The position numbers were made by a program, and so were the translations under genes. Below, in pieces: positions 9,477 to 17,174 of a stretch of 64,000 bases of DNA. Under the pieces are notes generated by a model, which searched no databases, had not been told where the DNA came from, and was given only the letters and a program-made list of their open reading frames with translations. The DNA comes from Kineosporia babensis (GTDB lineage: Bacteria > Actinomycetota > Actinomycetes > Actinomycetales > Kineosporiaceae). The stretch lies in assembly GCF_021129305.1 (NCBI RefSeq), contig NZ_JAJOMB010000006.1:248001-312000 (forward strand), written 5' to 3'. Every line of letters starts with the position of its first letter. Position 1 is the stretch's first letter.

Positions 9477-10499
9477 ATGAGCGAGCAGACGATGCTGCCG
9501 GCCCTGGTCGAGCACGACGGCAGCGCAGCCTCGGTACTGGAACGGATCTCGGGCGATCGCCCGGCGCTGCGCCGCCGCCTGGTGGAGCGCGGGGCCGTGC
9601 TGCTGCGCGGCTTCGACATCGGGGGAGTGGACGGCTTCGCCGAGGTGGTGCGCGCCTTCTCCGGCGACGACCCGCTGACCTACGCCGAGCGTTCCTCACC
9701 CCGGCACAGCATCAAGGGCGACATCTACACCTCGACCGACTACCCGCCGGCCGAGGAGATCTTCCTGCACAACGAGAACTCCTACCAGGCGGTCTGGCCG
9801 CGCACCCTGTTCTTCCACTGCCTGCGCGAGCCGCTGACCGAGGGCGCCACCCCGCTGGCCGACATCCGCGAGATCTGGCGGCTGGTCGACCCTTCGGTGC
9901 GGGAGGAGTTCACCCGCCGCCGCTGGCGTGTGGTGCGCAACTTCCACCCCGGCTTCGGGGTGCCCTGGCGCGAGGTGTTCGGCACCGCCGACCGCGCGCA
10001 GATCGAGCAGTACTGCCGCGAGCGCGGTATGCAGGCCGAATGGCTGGGCCGCGACTCGATGCGCACCACCGCGGTGCGCGAGGCCGTCCACACCCATCCG
10101 GTCTCCGGGGAACCGGTCTGGTTCAACCACACCACGTTCTTCCATGTGAGCACCCTGAGCACAGAGGTACGGGAGGGACTGTTGGGCATCTTCGACGAAG
10201 CAGATCTTCCGACCAACACGTACTTTGGGGACGGTGGCCGAATACCGGACGACGTGATGGAGCACCTGCGCGCCTGCTACCGGCAGGCCTCCCGGCGCTT
10301 CGACTGGCGCCAGGGCGACGTCCTGGTGGTGGACAACATGGCCGCCGCGCACGGCCGGGAACCGTTCACCGGTCCCCGCCGGATCGCGGTGGCCATGGCC
10401 GAACCGTCAACCGCAGCCAACACCGCCACAACAGCCACAGCAGCCACCAAAGCCCCGGCCGAGGTGCGGTTACCGCAGCCGGCGCCGGTCACCGGCTGA
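9477..10499 (+). CDS. SyrP-like TauD/TfdA-family Fe(II)/2-oxoglutarate dioxygenase (second copy)
   Basis: A 340-residue paralogue of the preceding gene with the same layout: YTSTDYPPAEEIFLHNENSY carries HxE (about residues 101-103), GGATPL is replaced by EGATPLADI, and the distal His is in AAAHGREPFTGPRR. Two tandem oxygenases suggest two different hydroxylated positions, or hydroxylation followed by further oxidation. I start it at ATG 9477; the longer open frame upstream overlaps the first copy and is a shadow. The last 35 or so residues are an Ala/Thr/Pro-rich tail absent from the first copy, and this tail contains a rare TTA leucine codon at 10470-10472. Confidence 0.86.
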   Translation: MSEQTMLPALVEHDGSAASVLERISGDRPALRRRLVERGAVLLRGFDIGGVDGFAEVVRAFSGDDPLTYAERSSPRHSIKGDIYTSTDYPPAEEIFLHNENSYQAVWPRTLFFHCLREPLTEGATPLADIREIWRLVDPSVREEFTRRRWRVVRNFHPGFGVPWREVFGTADRAQIEQYCRERGMQAEWLGRDSMRTTAVREAVHTHPVSGEPVWFNHTTFFHVSTLSTEVREGLLGIFDEADLPTNTYFGDGGRIPDDVMEHLRACYRQASRRFDWRQGDVLVVDNMAAAHGREPFTGPRRIAVAMAEPSTAANTATTATAATKAPAEVRLPQPAPVTG

Positions 10500-10617
10500 G
10501 GGCTGATGCAGTGTCCGGCCGACGCGACGGCACAACCGGGGGTGGTGCTGGGTACAGGGTGGAAACGGGTACTGCCGTACTCGCGGGTCCTACGCCCGGT
10601 TGCCTACCTTCGAAGAC

Positions 10618-11907
10618 ATGGATGAAGGGGAAGTGCAGACGGTGAGCGGACGGCAGACCGCGCTCACCGTCCTGCGCGGCCCGTTGCGCCGCGAGGCCTG
10701 GCGGGACACCGCCTATCTGTGCGTCAACGTGCCGCTCGGCATCACCGGGGCGGTCGGGGTGCTGCTCCTGCTCACCCTGACCGCCACCCTGGCCGTGACC
10801 GTGATCGGTGCCCTGATCAGCCTGGGCGTCCTGCTCGGGCTGGTCCGGGTCCTCACCGACCTGCAGCGCTCGCGGCACCTGGCCTTCCGGCAGATCCCGA
10901 TCCCGCCCGACGAGCGCGACTACGCCGGACGGGGGTGGTTCGGCCGCCGGGCCACCGACCTGCGCTCGGAGGGGTTCTGGCGCCAGGTCGGCTACCACCT
11001 GCTGTCGGCCTTCTTCGGTGCCGGGGCGCTGCTGGTCGGGCTCGGCTGGGCGGCCGGGGTGACGCTCACCCTGCTGCCCGCCTACGCCTGGTGGGTGCCG
11101 CTGGGCGGGCCCTACGCCAGCGACCTGCGCCTGGCCCTCGCCCAGGTCGGGCTGTTCCTGGTCGGCGTGGTGGTGCTGCTGGCCACCCCGCTGCTGGCGA
11201 TCGGCCTGGCCGAGGTGGACTCGCGGGTCTCGCAGGCGCTGCTCGGGCAGAACCGGCGGCTGCAGCTGGACCGCCGGCTCACCGCCGTCGGGGCCAGCCG
11301 GGCGGCCGCGGTCAGCGCCGCCGACGCCGAGCGCCGGCGGATCGAGCGCGACCTGCACGACGGCGTGCAGCAGCGGCTGATGTCGCTGGCGATGAATCTG
11401 GGCATTCTGCGCACCGCGCACCCGGACCTGGCCGAAGGCACCCGGCTGGCCGTGCAGGACGCCCACGAAGAGGCCAAACTGGTGCTGTCGGAGCTGCGGG
11501 ACCTGGTCCGCGGACTGTACCCGGCGGTCCTGGACGACCGCGGGCTGGACGCGGCGCTGTCCGGGATCGCGGCCCGCTCGGCGGTGCCGGTCCGGCTGCA
11601 GGTGGACCTGCCCGAGCAGCGCCCGCCGATCGCCCTGGAGGCGGTGGCCTACTTCGTGGTGGCGGAGACCCTGACCAACGCGGTACGCCATTCCGGGGCC
11701 ACGGCCGTCGACATCGATGTGCGGATGGCCGCCGACGTGCTGCGGGTACAGGTCACCGACGACGGCTGCGGTGGGGCCCGGCCCGGCGGCGGGTCCGGCC
11801 TGAAGGGCCTGAACGACCGGGTGACCTCGGTCGACGGCACGCTCGACATCGACAGCCCCACCGGGGGACCGACCACGATCACCGCGGAGTTGCCGTGCGC
11901 GTTCTGA
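10618..11907 (+). CDS. NarL-type sensor histidine kinase
   Basis: A 429-residue membrane kinase. Hydrophobic segments occur near residues 35-80 and 135-200; the HisKA_3-type dimerisation motif ERRRIERDLHDGVQQRL (phospho-acceptor His about residue 247) follows. The HATPase region has ETLTNAVRHS (N box) and DDGCGG...GSGLKGLNDR (G boxes). Its partner response regulator overlaps it by 13 bases. ATG 10618 has no ribosome-binding site, but a TACCTT hexamer lies at 10605-10610 where a leaderless promoter -10 box would sit. GTG 10642, with GGGGAA upstream, is the alternative start. The pair precedes a DUF4097-like protein and an ABC exporter, an arrangement typical of cell-envelope stress or self-resistance modules. 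Confidence 0.9.
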   Translation: MDEGEVQTVSGRQTALTVLRGPLRREAWRDTAYLCVNVPLGITGAVGVLLLLTLTATLAVTVIGALISLGVLLGLVRVLTDLQRSRHLAFRQIPIPPDERDYAGRGWFGRRATDLRSEGFWRQVGYHLLSAFFGAGALLVGLGWAAGVTLTLLPAYAWWVPLGGPYASDLRLALAQVGLFLVGVVVLLATPLLAIGLAEVDSRVSQALLGQNRRLQLDRRLTAVGASRAAAVSAADAERRRIERDLHDGVQQRLMSLAMNLGILRTAHPDLAEGTRLAVQDAHEEAKLVLSELRDLVRGLYPAVLDDRGLDAALSGIAARSAVPVRLQVDLPEQRPPIALEAVAYFVVAETLTNAVRHSGATAVDIDVRMAADVLRVQVTDDGCGGARPGGGSGLKGLNDRVTSVDGTLDIDSPTGGPTTITAELPCAF

Positions 11908-12572
11908 TCGCCGAGGACTCGGTGCTGCTGCGCGAGGGCCTGGCCAAGCTGCTGGAGATGAACGGCCTGGCGGTCAGCGCCGCCGTCGGGGACGCCGAGG
12001 CCCTGCTGGACTCGGTCGCCCAGGACCCGCCCGACCTGGCCGTGATCGACGTGCGGATGCCGCCCGAGATGACCGACGACGGGCTGCGGGCCGCCCTGCA
12101 GATCCGCCGCGAGCAGCCCGGCGTCGCGATCGTGGTGCTTTCCCAGAGCGTGGAGGAACGCTACGCCAACGAACTGCTGGCCACCGGTACCGAACGGGTC
12201 GGCTACCTGCTCAAGGACCGGGTGGCCGACGTCCAGGAGTTCGTCGACGCGGTCCGCCGGGTGGCCGGTGGGGGCACCGCCCTGGACCCGGAAGTGGTCT
12301 CCCAGCTCCTGCTGCGCCGCCGTAGCCCGATCGAGTTGCTCTCCCCGCGCGAGCGCGAGGTGCTCGAGGTGATGGCCCAGGGGCGCTCCAACGCCGGTAT
12401 CGCGGCCGCGCTGACGATCAGCGAGAGCGCCGTGGCCAAGCACATCAACGCGATCTTCACGAAACTCGACATCACCGGGGGCGAGGAGGACCACCGCCGG
12501 GTACTCGCAGTGCTGCGGTACCTGGGGGCGCAGGACTCCACGGATCCCACGAGCGGCGGAGGCCGACGATGA
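11895..12572 (+). CDS. NarL/LuxR-family response regulator
   Basis: Starting at GTG 11895 inside the kinase gene, this 225-residue protein has a receiver domain (MRVLIAEDSVLLREGL, phospho-acceptor Asp in LAVIDVRMPP, Lys in YLLKDRV) and a C-terminal LuxR-type helix-turn-helix (LSPREREVLEVMAQGRSN, SAVAKHINAIFTKL). It should be phosphorylated by the overlapping histidine kinase and then control the following DUF4097-like and ABC-exporter genes, or the peptide cluster. A longer frame upstream exists but is a shadow of the kinase gene. The stop overlaps the next ATG (ATGA). Confidence 0.93.
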   Translation: MRVLIAEDSVLLREGLAKLLEMNGLAVSAAVGDAEALLDSVAQDPPDLAVIDVRMPPEMTDDGLRAALQIRREQPGVAIVVLSQSVEERYANELLATGTERVGYLLKDRVADVQEFVDAVRRVAGGGTALDPEVVSQLLLRRRSPIELLSPREREVLEVMAQGRSNAGIAAALTISESAVAKHINAIFTKLDITGGEEDHRRVLAVLRYLGAQDSTDPTSGGGRR

Positions 12573-13348
12573 GTACACAGCTGAGGGCCGCCTGGCTGGC
12601 CGCCGGAGCGGTCGTGACCGTGATCGTCCTGGTCTCGATGGGCCGGGTGTTCGCCGGGGCCGCCGTGACACCCGAGCGCACCGGTGACGAGCAGACCCTG
12701 GTGCACACGGTCAGCAAGGTCGTCATCGATTCCAACGCCGGCGACGCCGTGCTCACCACCGGCCCGGCCGGCCAGGTCACCCTGGAGCGCGAGACGGTCT
12801 CCTCGATCGGCGCCAGTCCGGAGGTGGACCAGCGCTGGGAGGGCGACGTGCTGCACATCCAGGCCCGCTGCCCCGAGGGTGGGGTGGCCGGGATCGGCGA
12901 CTGCGCGGCCGATTTCACCCTGGAGGTGCCCGCCGACGCCGACGTCGACCTGCGCACCGAGGCCGGCACGCTGAGCGTCACCGGGATCACCGGTGACGTC
13001 AAGGCGGCCAGCGACGCCGGCGACATCGAACTGTCCGGCCTGGGCGGCGGCATCCACGCCCGCACCGAGTCCGGGAGCATCAACGGGCGCGACCTGAAGT
13101 CCGCCCGCACCGACGTCGAGGCCCAGGCCGGCGACGCCCAGCTGCAGTACGTCGCGGCACCGCGCGAGGTCCGGGCGGTGACCAGTGCCGGGGACGTCTC
13201 GGTCCTGGTCCCGTCGGGGCCCTACGCGGTCGTCGCCAGTTCGCAGTCGCAGGAGGCGACGGTGGGCTTCACTCCCGATCCGGACGCCGAGTCCACGATC
13301 ACGGCCACCGTGCAGGCCGGCAGCGTCGAGGTCGGTTACACCGACTGA
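12569..13348 (+). CDS. DUF4097-like membrane-anchored beta-helical protein
   Basis: A 259-residue protein with one N-terminal transmembrane segment (AAWLAAGAVVTVIVLVSM, about 6-23). After it comes a repetitive beta-rich exterior domain with recurring segments such as DVDLRTEAGTLSVTGITGDVK and AGDIELSGLGGGIHARTESG, the pattern of DUF4097/adhesin-like beta helices. It overlaps the response regulator stop by 4 bases. Proteins of this sort often accompany envelope-stress two-component systems and ABC transporters; the molecular role is not known. It may act as an accessory sensor for the kinase, which is inference from position only. Confidence 0.75.
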   Translation: MSTQLRAAWLAAGAVVTVIVLVSMGRVFAGAAVTPERTGDEQTLVHTVSKVVIDSNAGDAVLTTGPAGQVTLERETVSSIGASPEVDQRWEGDVLHIQARCPEGGVAGIGDCAADFTLEVPADADVDLRTEAGTLSVTGITGDVKAASDAGDIELSGLGGGIHARTESGSINGRDLKSARTDVEAQAGDAQLQYVAAPREVRAVTSAGDVSVLVPSGPYAVVASSQSQEATVGFTPDPDAESTITATVQAGSVEVGYTD

Positions 13349-13415
13349 CCGTCCGAACGTCTGACCGGGTGAGCGTGCGACCCGGAGTCCGTCAGCATCG
13401 ACCAGTGGGGGAATC

Positions 13416-14225
13416 ATGCGAGGCAAGAGCAGCGAGCAGATCATGGAAGAACAGCCGGGTGCCCGGGCCGAGCGCGGTTTCGCGCCGCAGGCCGTGCAGA
13501 TCACCCAGCTGAGCCGCACCTACCGCACCGGCGGCACCGTCGTGCGGGCCCTGGACGAGGTCAGCATCGCCTTTCCGGTGGGCAGTTTCACCGCGATCAT
13601 GGGCCCCTCCGGTTCCGGCAAGTCCACCCTGCTGCAGTGCGCGGCCGGGCTCGACCGGCCCGACTCCGGGCAGGTGACGATCGGTGGCACCGACCTGACC
13701 GGGCTGGACGAGACCGCGCTGACCCTGTTGCGGCGCGACCACATCGGTTTCGTGTTCCAGTCGTTCAACCTGCTGCCCTCTCTGAGTGCCACCCAGAACG
13801 TCGAGCTGCCGCTGCGGCTGGCCGGCGTGCGCCCCGACCGGGCCACCGTGGCCCGGGCGCTGGCGGCGGTCGGCCTGGCCGACCGTGCCGGGCACCGGCC
13901 CGCCCAGCTCTCCGGCGGCCAGCAGCAGCGGGTGGCCATCGCCCGGGCCCTGGTGGCCCGACCGGCGGTGCTGTTCGCCGACGAGCCGACCGGCGCGCTC
14001 GACGCCGCCACCGGCAAGGAACTGCTGGCCACCCTGCGCACCCTGCTGCAGGACCCGGACGCCGGGCTGGACAGCATCGTGATGGTCACCCACGACCCGG
14101 TGGTCGCCGCGCACGCCGACCGGGTGGTCTTCCTGGCCGACGGCCGGCTGGTCGGCGAGCTGCTGCGGCCCACCGCCGCGCAGGTGGCCGCGCGGATGAC
14201 CGGACTGGAGGCGGACCGGTGCTGA
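13416..14225 (+). CDS. ABC transporter ATP-binding protein (MacB/LolD type)
   Basis: A 269-residue ATPase with Walker A GPSGSGKST (about residue 66), Q loop FVFQSFNLLPSL, signature LSGGQQQRVAIARAL, Walker B VLFADEPTGALD and the H-loop VTHDP. The motifs match the MacB/LolD group that pairs with FtsX-type permeases. ATG 13416 follows GGGGGA; an internal ATG at 13443 (MEEQPG) is an alternative. The permease begins inside its last codons. With the two-component system and DUF4097-like gene upstream it forms an apparent sensing-and-export module, likely for self-protection or envelope stress caused by the peptide. Confidence 0.95.
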   Translation: MRGKSSEQIMEEQPGARAERGFAPQAVQITQLSRTYRTGGTVVRALDEVSIAFPVGSFTAIMGPSGSGKSTLLQCAAGLDRPDSGQVTIGGTDLTGLDETALTLLRRDHIGFVFQSFNLLPSLSATQNVELPLRLAGVRPDRATVARALAAVGLADRAGHRPAQLSGGQQQRVAIARALVARPAVLFADEPTGALDAATGKELLATLRTLLQDPDAGLDSIVMVTHDPVVAAHADRVVFLADGRLVGELLRPTAAQVAARMTGLEADRC

Positions 14226-16714
14226 CCGTCGCCGCGCAGACCCTGCGGGCCCGCTGGGTCGGCTTCAGCGGCAGCGTCGTGGCCCTGGTGCTCGGCGTCG
14301 CCCAGATCGCCGCGGTCGGCCTGCTGCTGTGCGCCAGCATGTCCCGGCCCGACCGCGCCCCGGAACGCTTCGCCGCCGCCCCCGCCGTGGTCTTCGCGAC
14401 CGACCCGGAATGGAACCCGGTCCACCACGACCTGCACCAGCGCCCGCTGCAGGAGGCCCAGGGCGTGGACCCGGCCCTGGTCCGGGACCTGCGCGCCGAC
14501 GGCCCGGTCACCCTCGACCGCAGCTTCGAGGTGCGCCTGCCCGACGGCCCGGAGAACGGCCTCGGCCATCCCTGGGAGGTGGCCCGTTTCGGCGGCTACC
14601 AGCTGACTTCCGGTGCCGCCCCGACCGGTTCGGACCAGGTCGTGGTTCCGGAAGGTACCGGCCTGAACGTCGGTGCCCGGACCAACGTCTGGACTCCGGA
14701 AGGCGCCCGGACGTACACCGTCAGCGGCCTTTCGAACGACGTCGGCTACGAGGACGCGGTGTTCTTCAGCACCGCCGAGGCCGCGCGGATCTCGCCGCGG
14801 ATCCAGGCCGTGGTCCCCAGCGCCCCGCTCGCCCAGGTGGAGCAGACCACCGGCGACCGGGCCGAGGTGCTCACCGGCCAGCGCAAGCACATCCTGGACG
14901 AGAGCCGGGCCCAGGACCTCGAGGACATCGACAACACCGTCACCCTGCTGCCGGTGATGGCCGGCGTCGCCGGGCTCACCGCGGTCTTCGTGGTCGCCTC
15001 CACCTTCGCCTTCACCGTGGTGCAGCGCCGTCGTGAGATCGCCCTGCTGCGCGCCGTCGGGGCCACCAGCAAGCAGGTGCGCCGGATGGTGCTCGGCGAG
15101 GCCGCCCTGGTCGGTGCCGGAGCTTCCCTGGCCGGCTGCGCCCTCGGCCTGGCCGGGGCGAACGTCCTGGCCGGCTGGCTGCACCGGCTGGGCATCGCGC
15201 CGGAAGGGTTCGGCATCCACGGCCCCTACCTGACACTGGTCGTGCTCCCGCTGGTCGCCGCGTTCGTGACCGGGGTGCTGATGGCCGTGCTCGGCGTGGT
15301 CGTGGCGGCCGGGCGAGCCGCGCGGATCCGCCCGCTGGAGGCGCTGCGCGAGGCCGACGCCGACGACTCGGCCGGCCAGCGGGGCCGCCGGGTGATCGCC
15401 GGGCTGGCCCTGGTCACCGCCCTCGGCGTGATGGCCTGGATCGGCTGGCTCAACCCGGCCATCACGCTCTCGCCGAACAGCTACGTGCCGATGCTGCTGG
15501 TCCCGGTGATCGCGTTCGCCCTGCTCGCCCCGGTGGCGGTCGGCCCGCTCACCCGCCTGCTGATGCGGCCGCTGAGCGGATCCCGGCACGCCGGGCCGAT
15601 GCTGGTGCGCGAGAGCGCCCTGACCGCCCGCCGCCGCACCGCCGCCACCGCCGCCCCGGTCCTGCTCACCGTCGGGATCGCGACGTCTCTGCTGGCCGCC
15701 ACCGGCTCGATCGGGATGGCCCGCGACAACGGGGTCCGCAACCGCGTCGACGCGCCGTACACGATCTCCCCGGACCAGGCCCCGGGCGTCAGCCTCAGCG
15801 ACATCGACCGGATGCAGGAGAGCCTGCCCGGCGGTCAGGTCGTCGCCCCGGTGCACACCACCGTCTACACCCAGGACGAGGACGAGTGGGAGGAGAACGA
15901 GGCCGAGGTGATCTACGGCGGGGCGCTGAGCAGCGTGCTCGACCTGCCGATGGTGGAGGGCTCGGCCGAGAACCTCGACGCGGACGGTTTCGTGGTGCCG
16001 CAGATGTGGAACTACGAGGTCGGTGAACTGGTTCCGGTGAACCTGGGCCACGGCGATCCGGTCGAGCTCACCGTCACCGGCGTGTACGAGGCGCTGCGCG
16101 GGGACGACATCGGCTACCTGTCCGGCGATCACGCGGCCAGCACGGCCTACGCCTCCAACGGCATGGCCCGGCGCGCCTTCGTGGTCCCGCCGGCCGGGAT
16201 GAGCCAGGAGCAGGTGCAGGCCGCGCTGGGTGAGCTGGCCACCACGGCCGGGCTGAAGCTGCAGCCGACCGCGCAGTTCGAGGTCGCCGAGGACGCCGCG
16301 GCCCAGCACCTGATCGAGGTCCGGCAGCGTTCGGTCGCGGTGATCGTGGTGCTGTTCTGCTTCATCGCGGTGCTCAACACCCTGCTGATGGCCACCGCCG
16401 ACCGGCGCCGCGACCTGGCCGTGCTGCGGATGGCCGGCGCCACCCCCCGGCAGGTCCTGCGGGTCTTCGCCGGGGAGTCGGTCCTGGTCGGCGTGATCGG
16501 CGTGGTCCTGGCGCTGATCGCCTCCGGCCTGAACCTGATCGGGCTGCGGTTCGCGCTGAGCGACATGTTCGGCACCACCGCGATCCAGATGCCCTGGCTG
16601 CCGGTGATCGGGATCACCGCGGTCGGGCTCGCCCTGGCCGTGCTCGGCGCGGTGCTGCCCGCCCTGGCCGCCGGGCGCGGACCGGCCGCGGCCCGGGCCG
16701 GTCTCCGCGAATAA
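14219..16714 (+). CDS. FtsX-type ABC transporter permease, two-unit
   Basis: An 831-residue permease starting at GTG 14219, overlapping the ATPase by 7 bases. An N-terminal membrane helix is followed by an extracellular domain, then a first three-helix FtsX block (VTLLPVMAGVAGLTAVFVV with QRRREIALLRAVGATSKQV). A second extracellular domain and a second FtsX block follow (IVVLFCFIAVLNTLLMAT with DRRRDLAVLRMAGATPRQV). The duplicated FtsX layout is usual for actinobacterial permeases of this length. It should work with the preceding ATPase to remove compounds from the membrane or outer leaflet. A strong terminator lies about 60 bases downstream, ending this transcript. Confidence 0.93.
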   Translation: MLTVAAQTLRARWVGFSGSVVALVLGVAQIAAVGLLLCASMSRPDRAPERFAAAPAVVFATDPEWNPVHHDLHQRPLQEAQGVDPALVRDLRADGPVTLDRSFEVRLPDGPENGLGHPWEVARFGGYQLTSGAAPTGSDQVVVPEGTGLNVGARTNVWTPEGARTYTVSGLSNDVGYEDAVFFSTAEAARISPRIQAVVPSAPLAQVEQTTGDRAEVLTGQRKHILDESRAQDLEDIDNTVTLLPVMAGVAGLTAVFVVASTFAFTVVQRRREIALLRAVGATSKQVRRMVLGEAALVGAGASLAGCALGLAGANVLAGWLHRLGIAPEGFGIHGPYLTLVVLPLVAAFVTGVLMAVLGVVVAAGRAARIRPLEALREADADDSAGQRGRRVIAGLALVTALGVMAWIGWLNPAITLSPNSYVPMLLVPVIAFALLAPVAVGPLTRLLMRPLSGSRHAGPMLVRESALTARRRTAATAAPVLLTVGIATSLLAATGSIGMARDNGVRNRVDAPYTISPDQAPGVSLSDIDRMQESLPGGQVVAPVHTTVYTQDEDEWEENEAEVIYGGALSSVLDLPMVEGSAENLDADGFVVPQMWNYEVGELVPVNLGHGDPVELTVTGVYEALRGDDIGYLSGDHAASTAYASNGMARRAFVVPPAGMSQEQVQAALGELATTAGLKLQPTAQFEVAEDAAAQHLIEVRQRSVAVIVVLFCFIAVLNTLLMATADRRRDLAVLRMAGATPRQVLRVFAGESVLVGVIGVVLALIASGLNLIGLRFALSDMFGTTAIQMPWLPVIGITAVGLALAVLGAVLPALAAGRGPAAARAGLRE

Positions 16715-16776
16715 GGCCTACCCGAAGAAGGGCTGCCTGAACAAGGCCTGCGCGAACCAGAACAGCCCCACCAAGG

Positions 16777-16823
16777 ACGACGGCGGTGCCGGGACCGGAA
16801 GGTCCCGGCACCGCCGTCGTTTT
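16777..16823 (+). terminator. Rho-independent terminator with a perfect 20-bp stem
   Basis: The arm at 16777-16796 is the exact reverse complement of 16801-16820, with loop GGAA at 16797-16800, followed by a T run (TTTT counting the last stem base). It lies 63 bases after the permease stop and 110 bases before the MbtH gene, so it separates the sensing/export genes from the second NRPS transcript. A new promoter for mbtH is expected between 16824 and 16920. Confidence 0.9.
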
Positions 16824-16932
16824 GGCGGATCCGAGCTCGATATAGGTCGTGTATAGCCCCCTCCGGGACTCTGTCTGCATCGGGACGTCCGGCGTCCCTT
16901 CCCCAAGACCGCAGACAGACAAGGAGCCCGCG

Positions 16933-17133
16933 ATGAGCAACGAGCCCCGTTTCCAGGTGGTGCTGAACGACGAGGAGCAGTACTCGGTCTGGCCGGCCGG
17001 GCGGGACCTGCCCGACGGCTGGCACGCCGAGGGCACCGAGGGCCCCAAGGAGCAGTGCCTGGCCCGGATCAGCGAGGTCTGGACCGACATGCGCCCGCGC
17101 AGCCTGCGGGAGCGGATGGCCGCACAGGCCTGA
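16933..17133 (+). CDS. MbtH-like protein
   Basis: A 66-residue MbtH family protein. The conserved set [23 protein letters not shown] and the W-T-D-M-R-P-R-S-L end are present. MbtH proteins bind NRPS adenylation domains and allow them to fold and activate amino acids. ATG 16933 has a strong AAGGAG six bases upstream; the longer open frame from 16849 lacks such a site and is rejected. It sits 41 bases before the large NRPS and probably serves the six A domains of the cluster. Confidence 0.97.
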   Translation: MSNEPRFQVVLNDEEQYSVWPAGRDLPDGWHAEGTEGPKEQCLARISEVWTDMRPRSLRERMAAQA

Positions 17134-17174
17134 CCTTTTCAGCATCCATCGGCACACGGCCTGAGGGCGGGAAC

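Noticed and set aside
16715-16770. In-phase-looking codons after the permease stop (KKGCLNKACANQNS pattern)
   Set aside because: Considered as a small peptide gene, but there is no start codon or ribosome-binding site, and it leads straight into the terminator hairpin.
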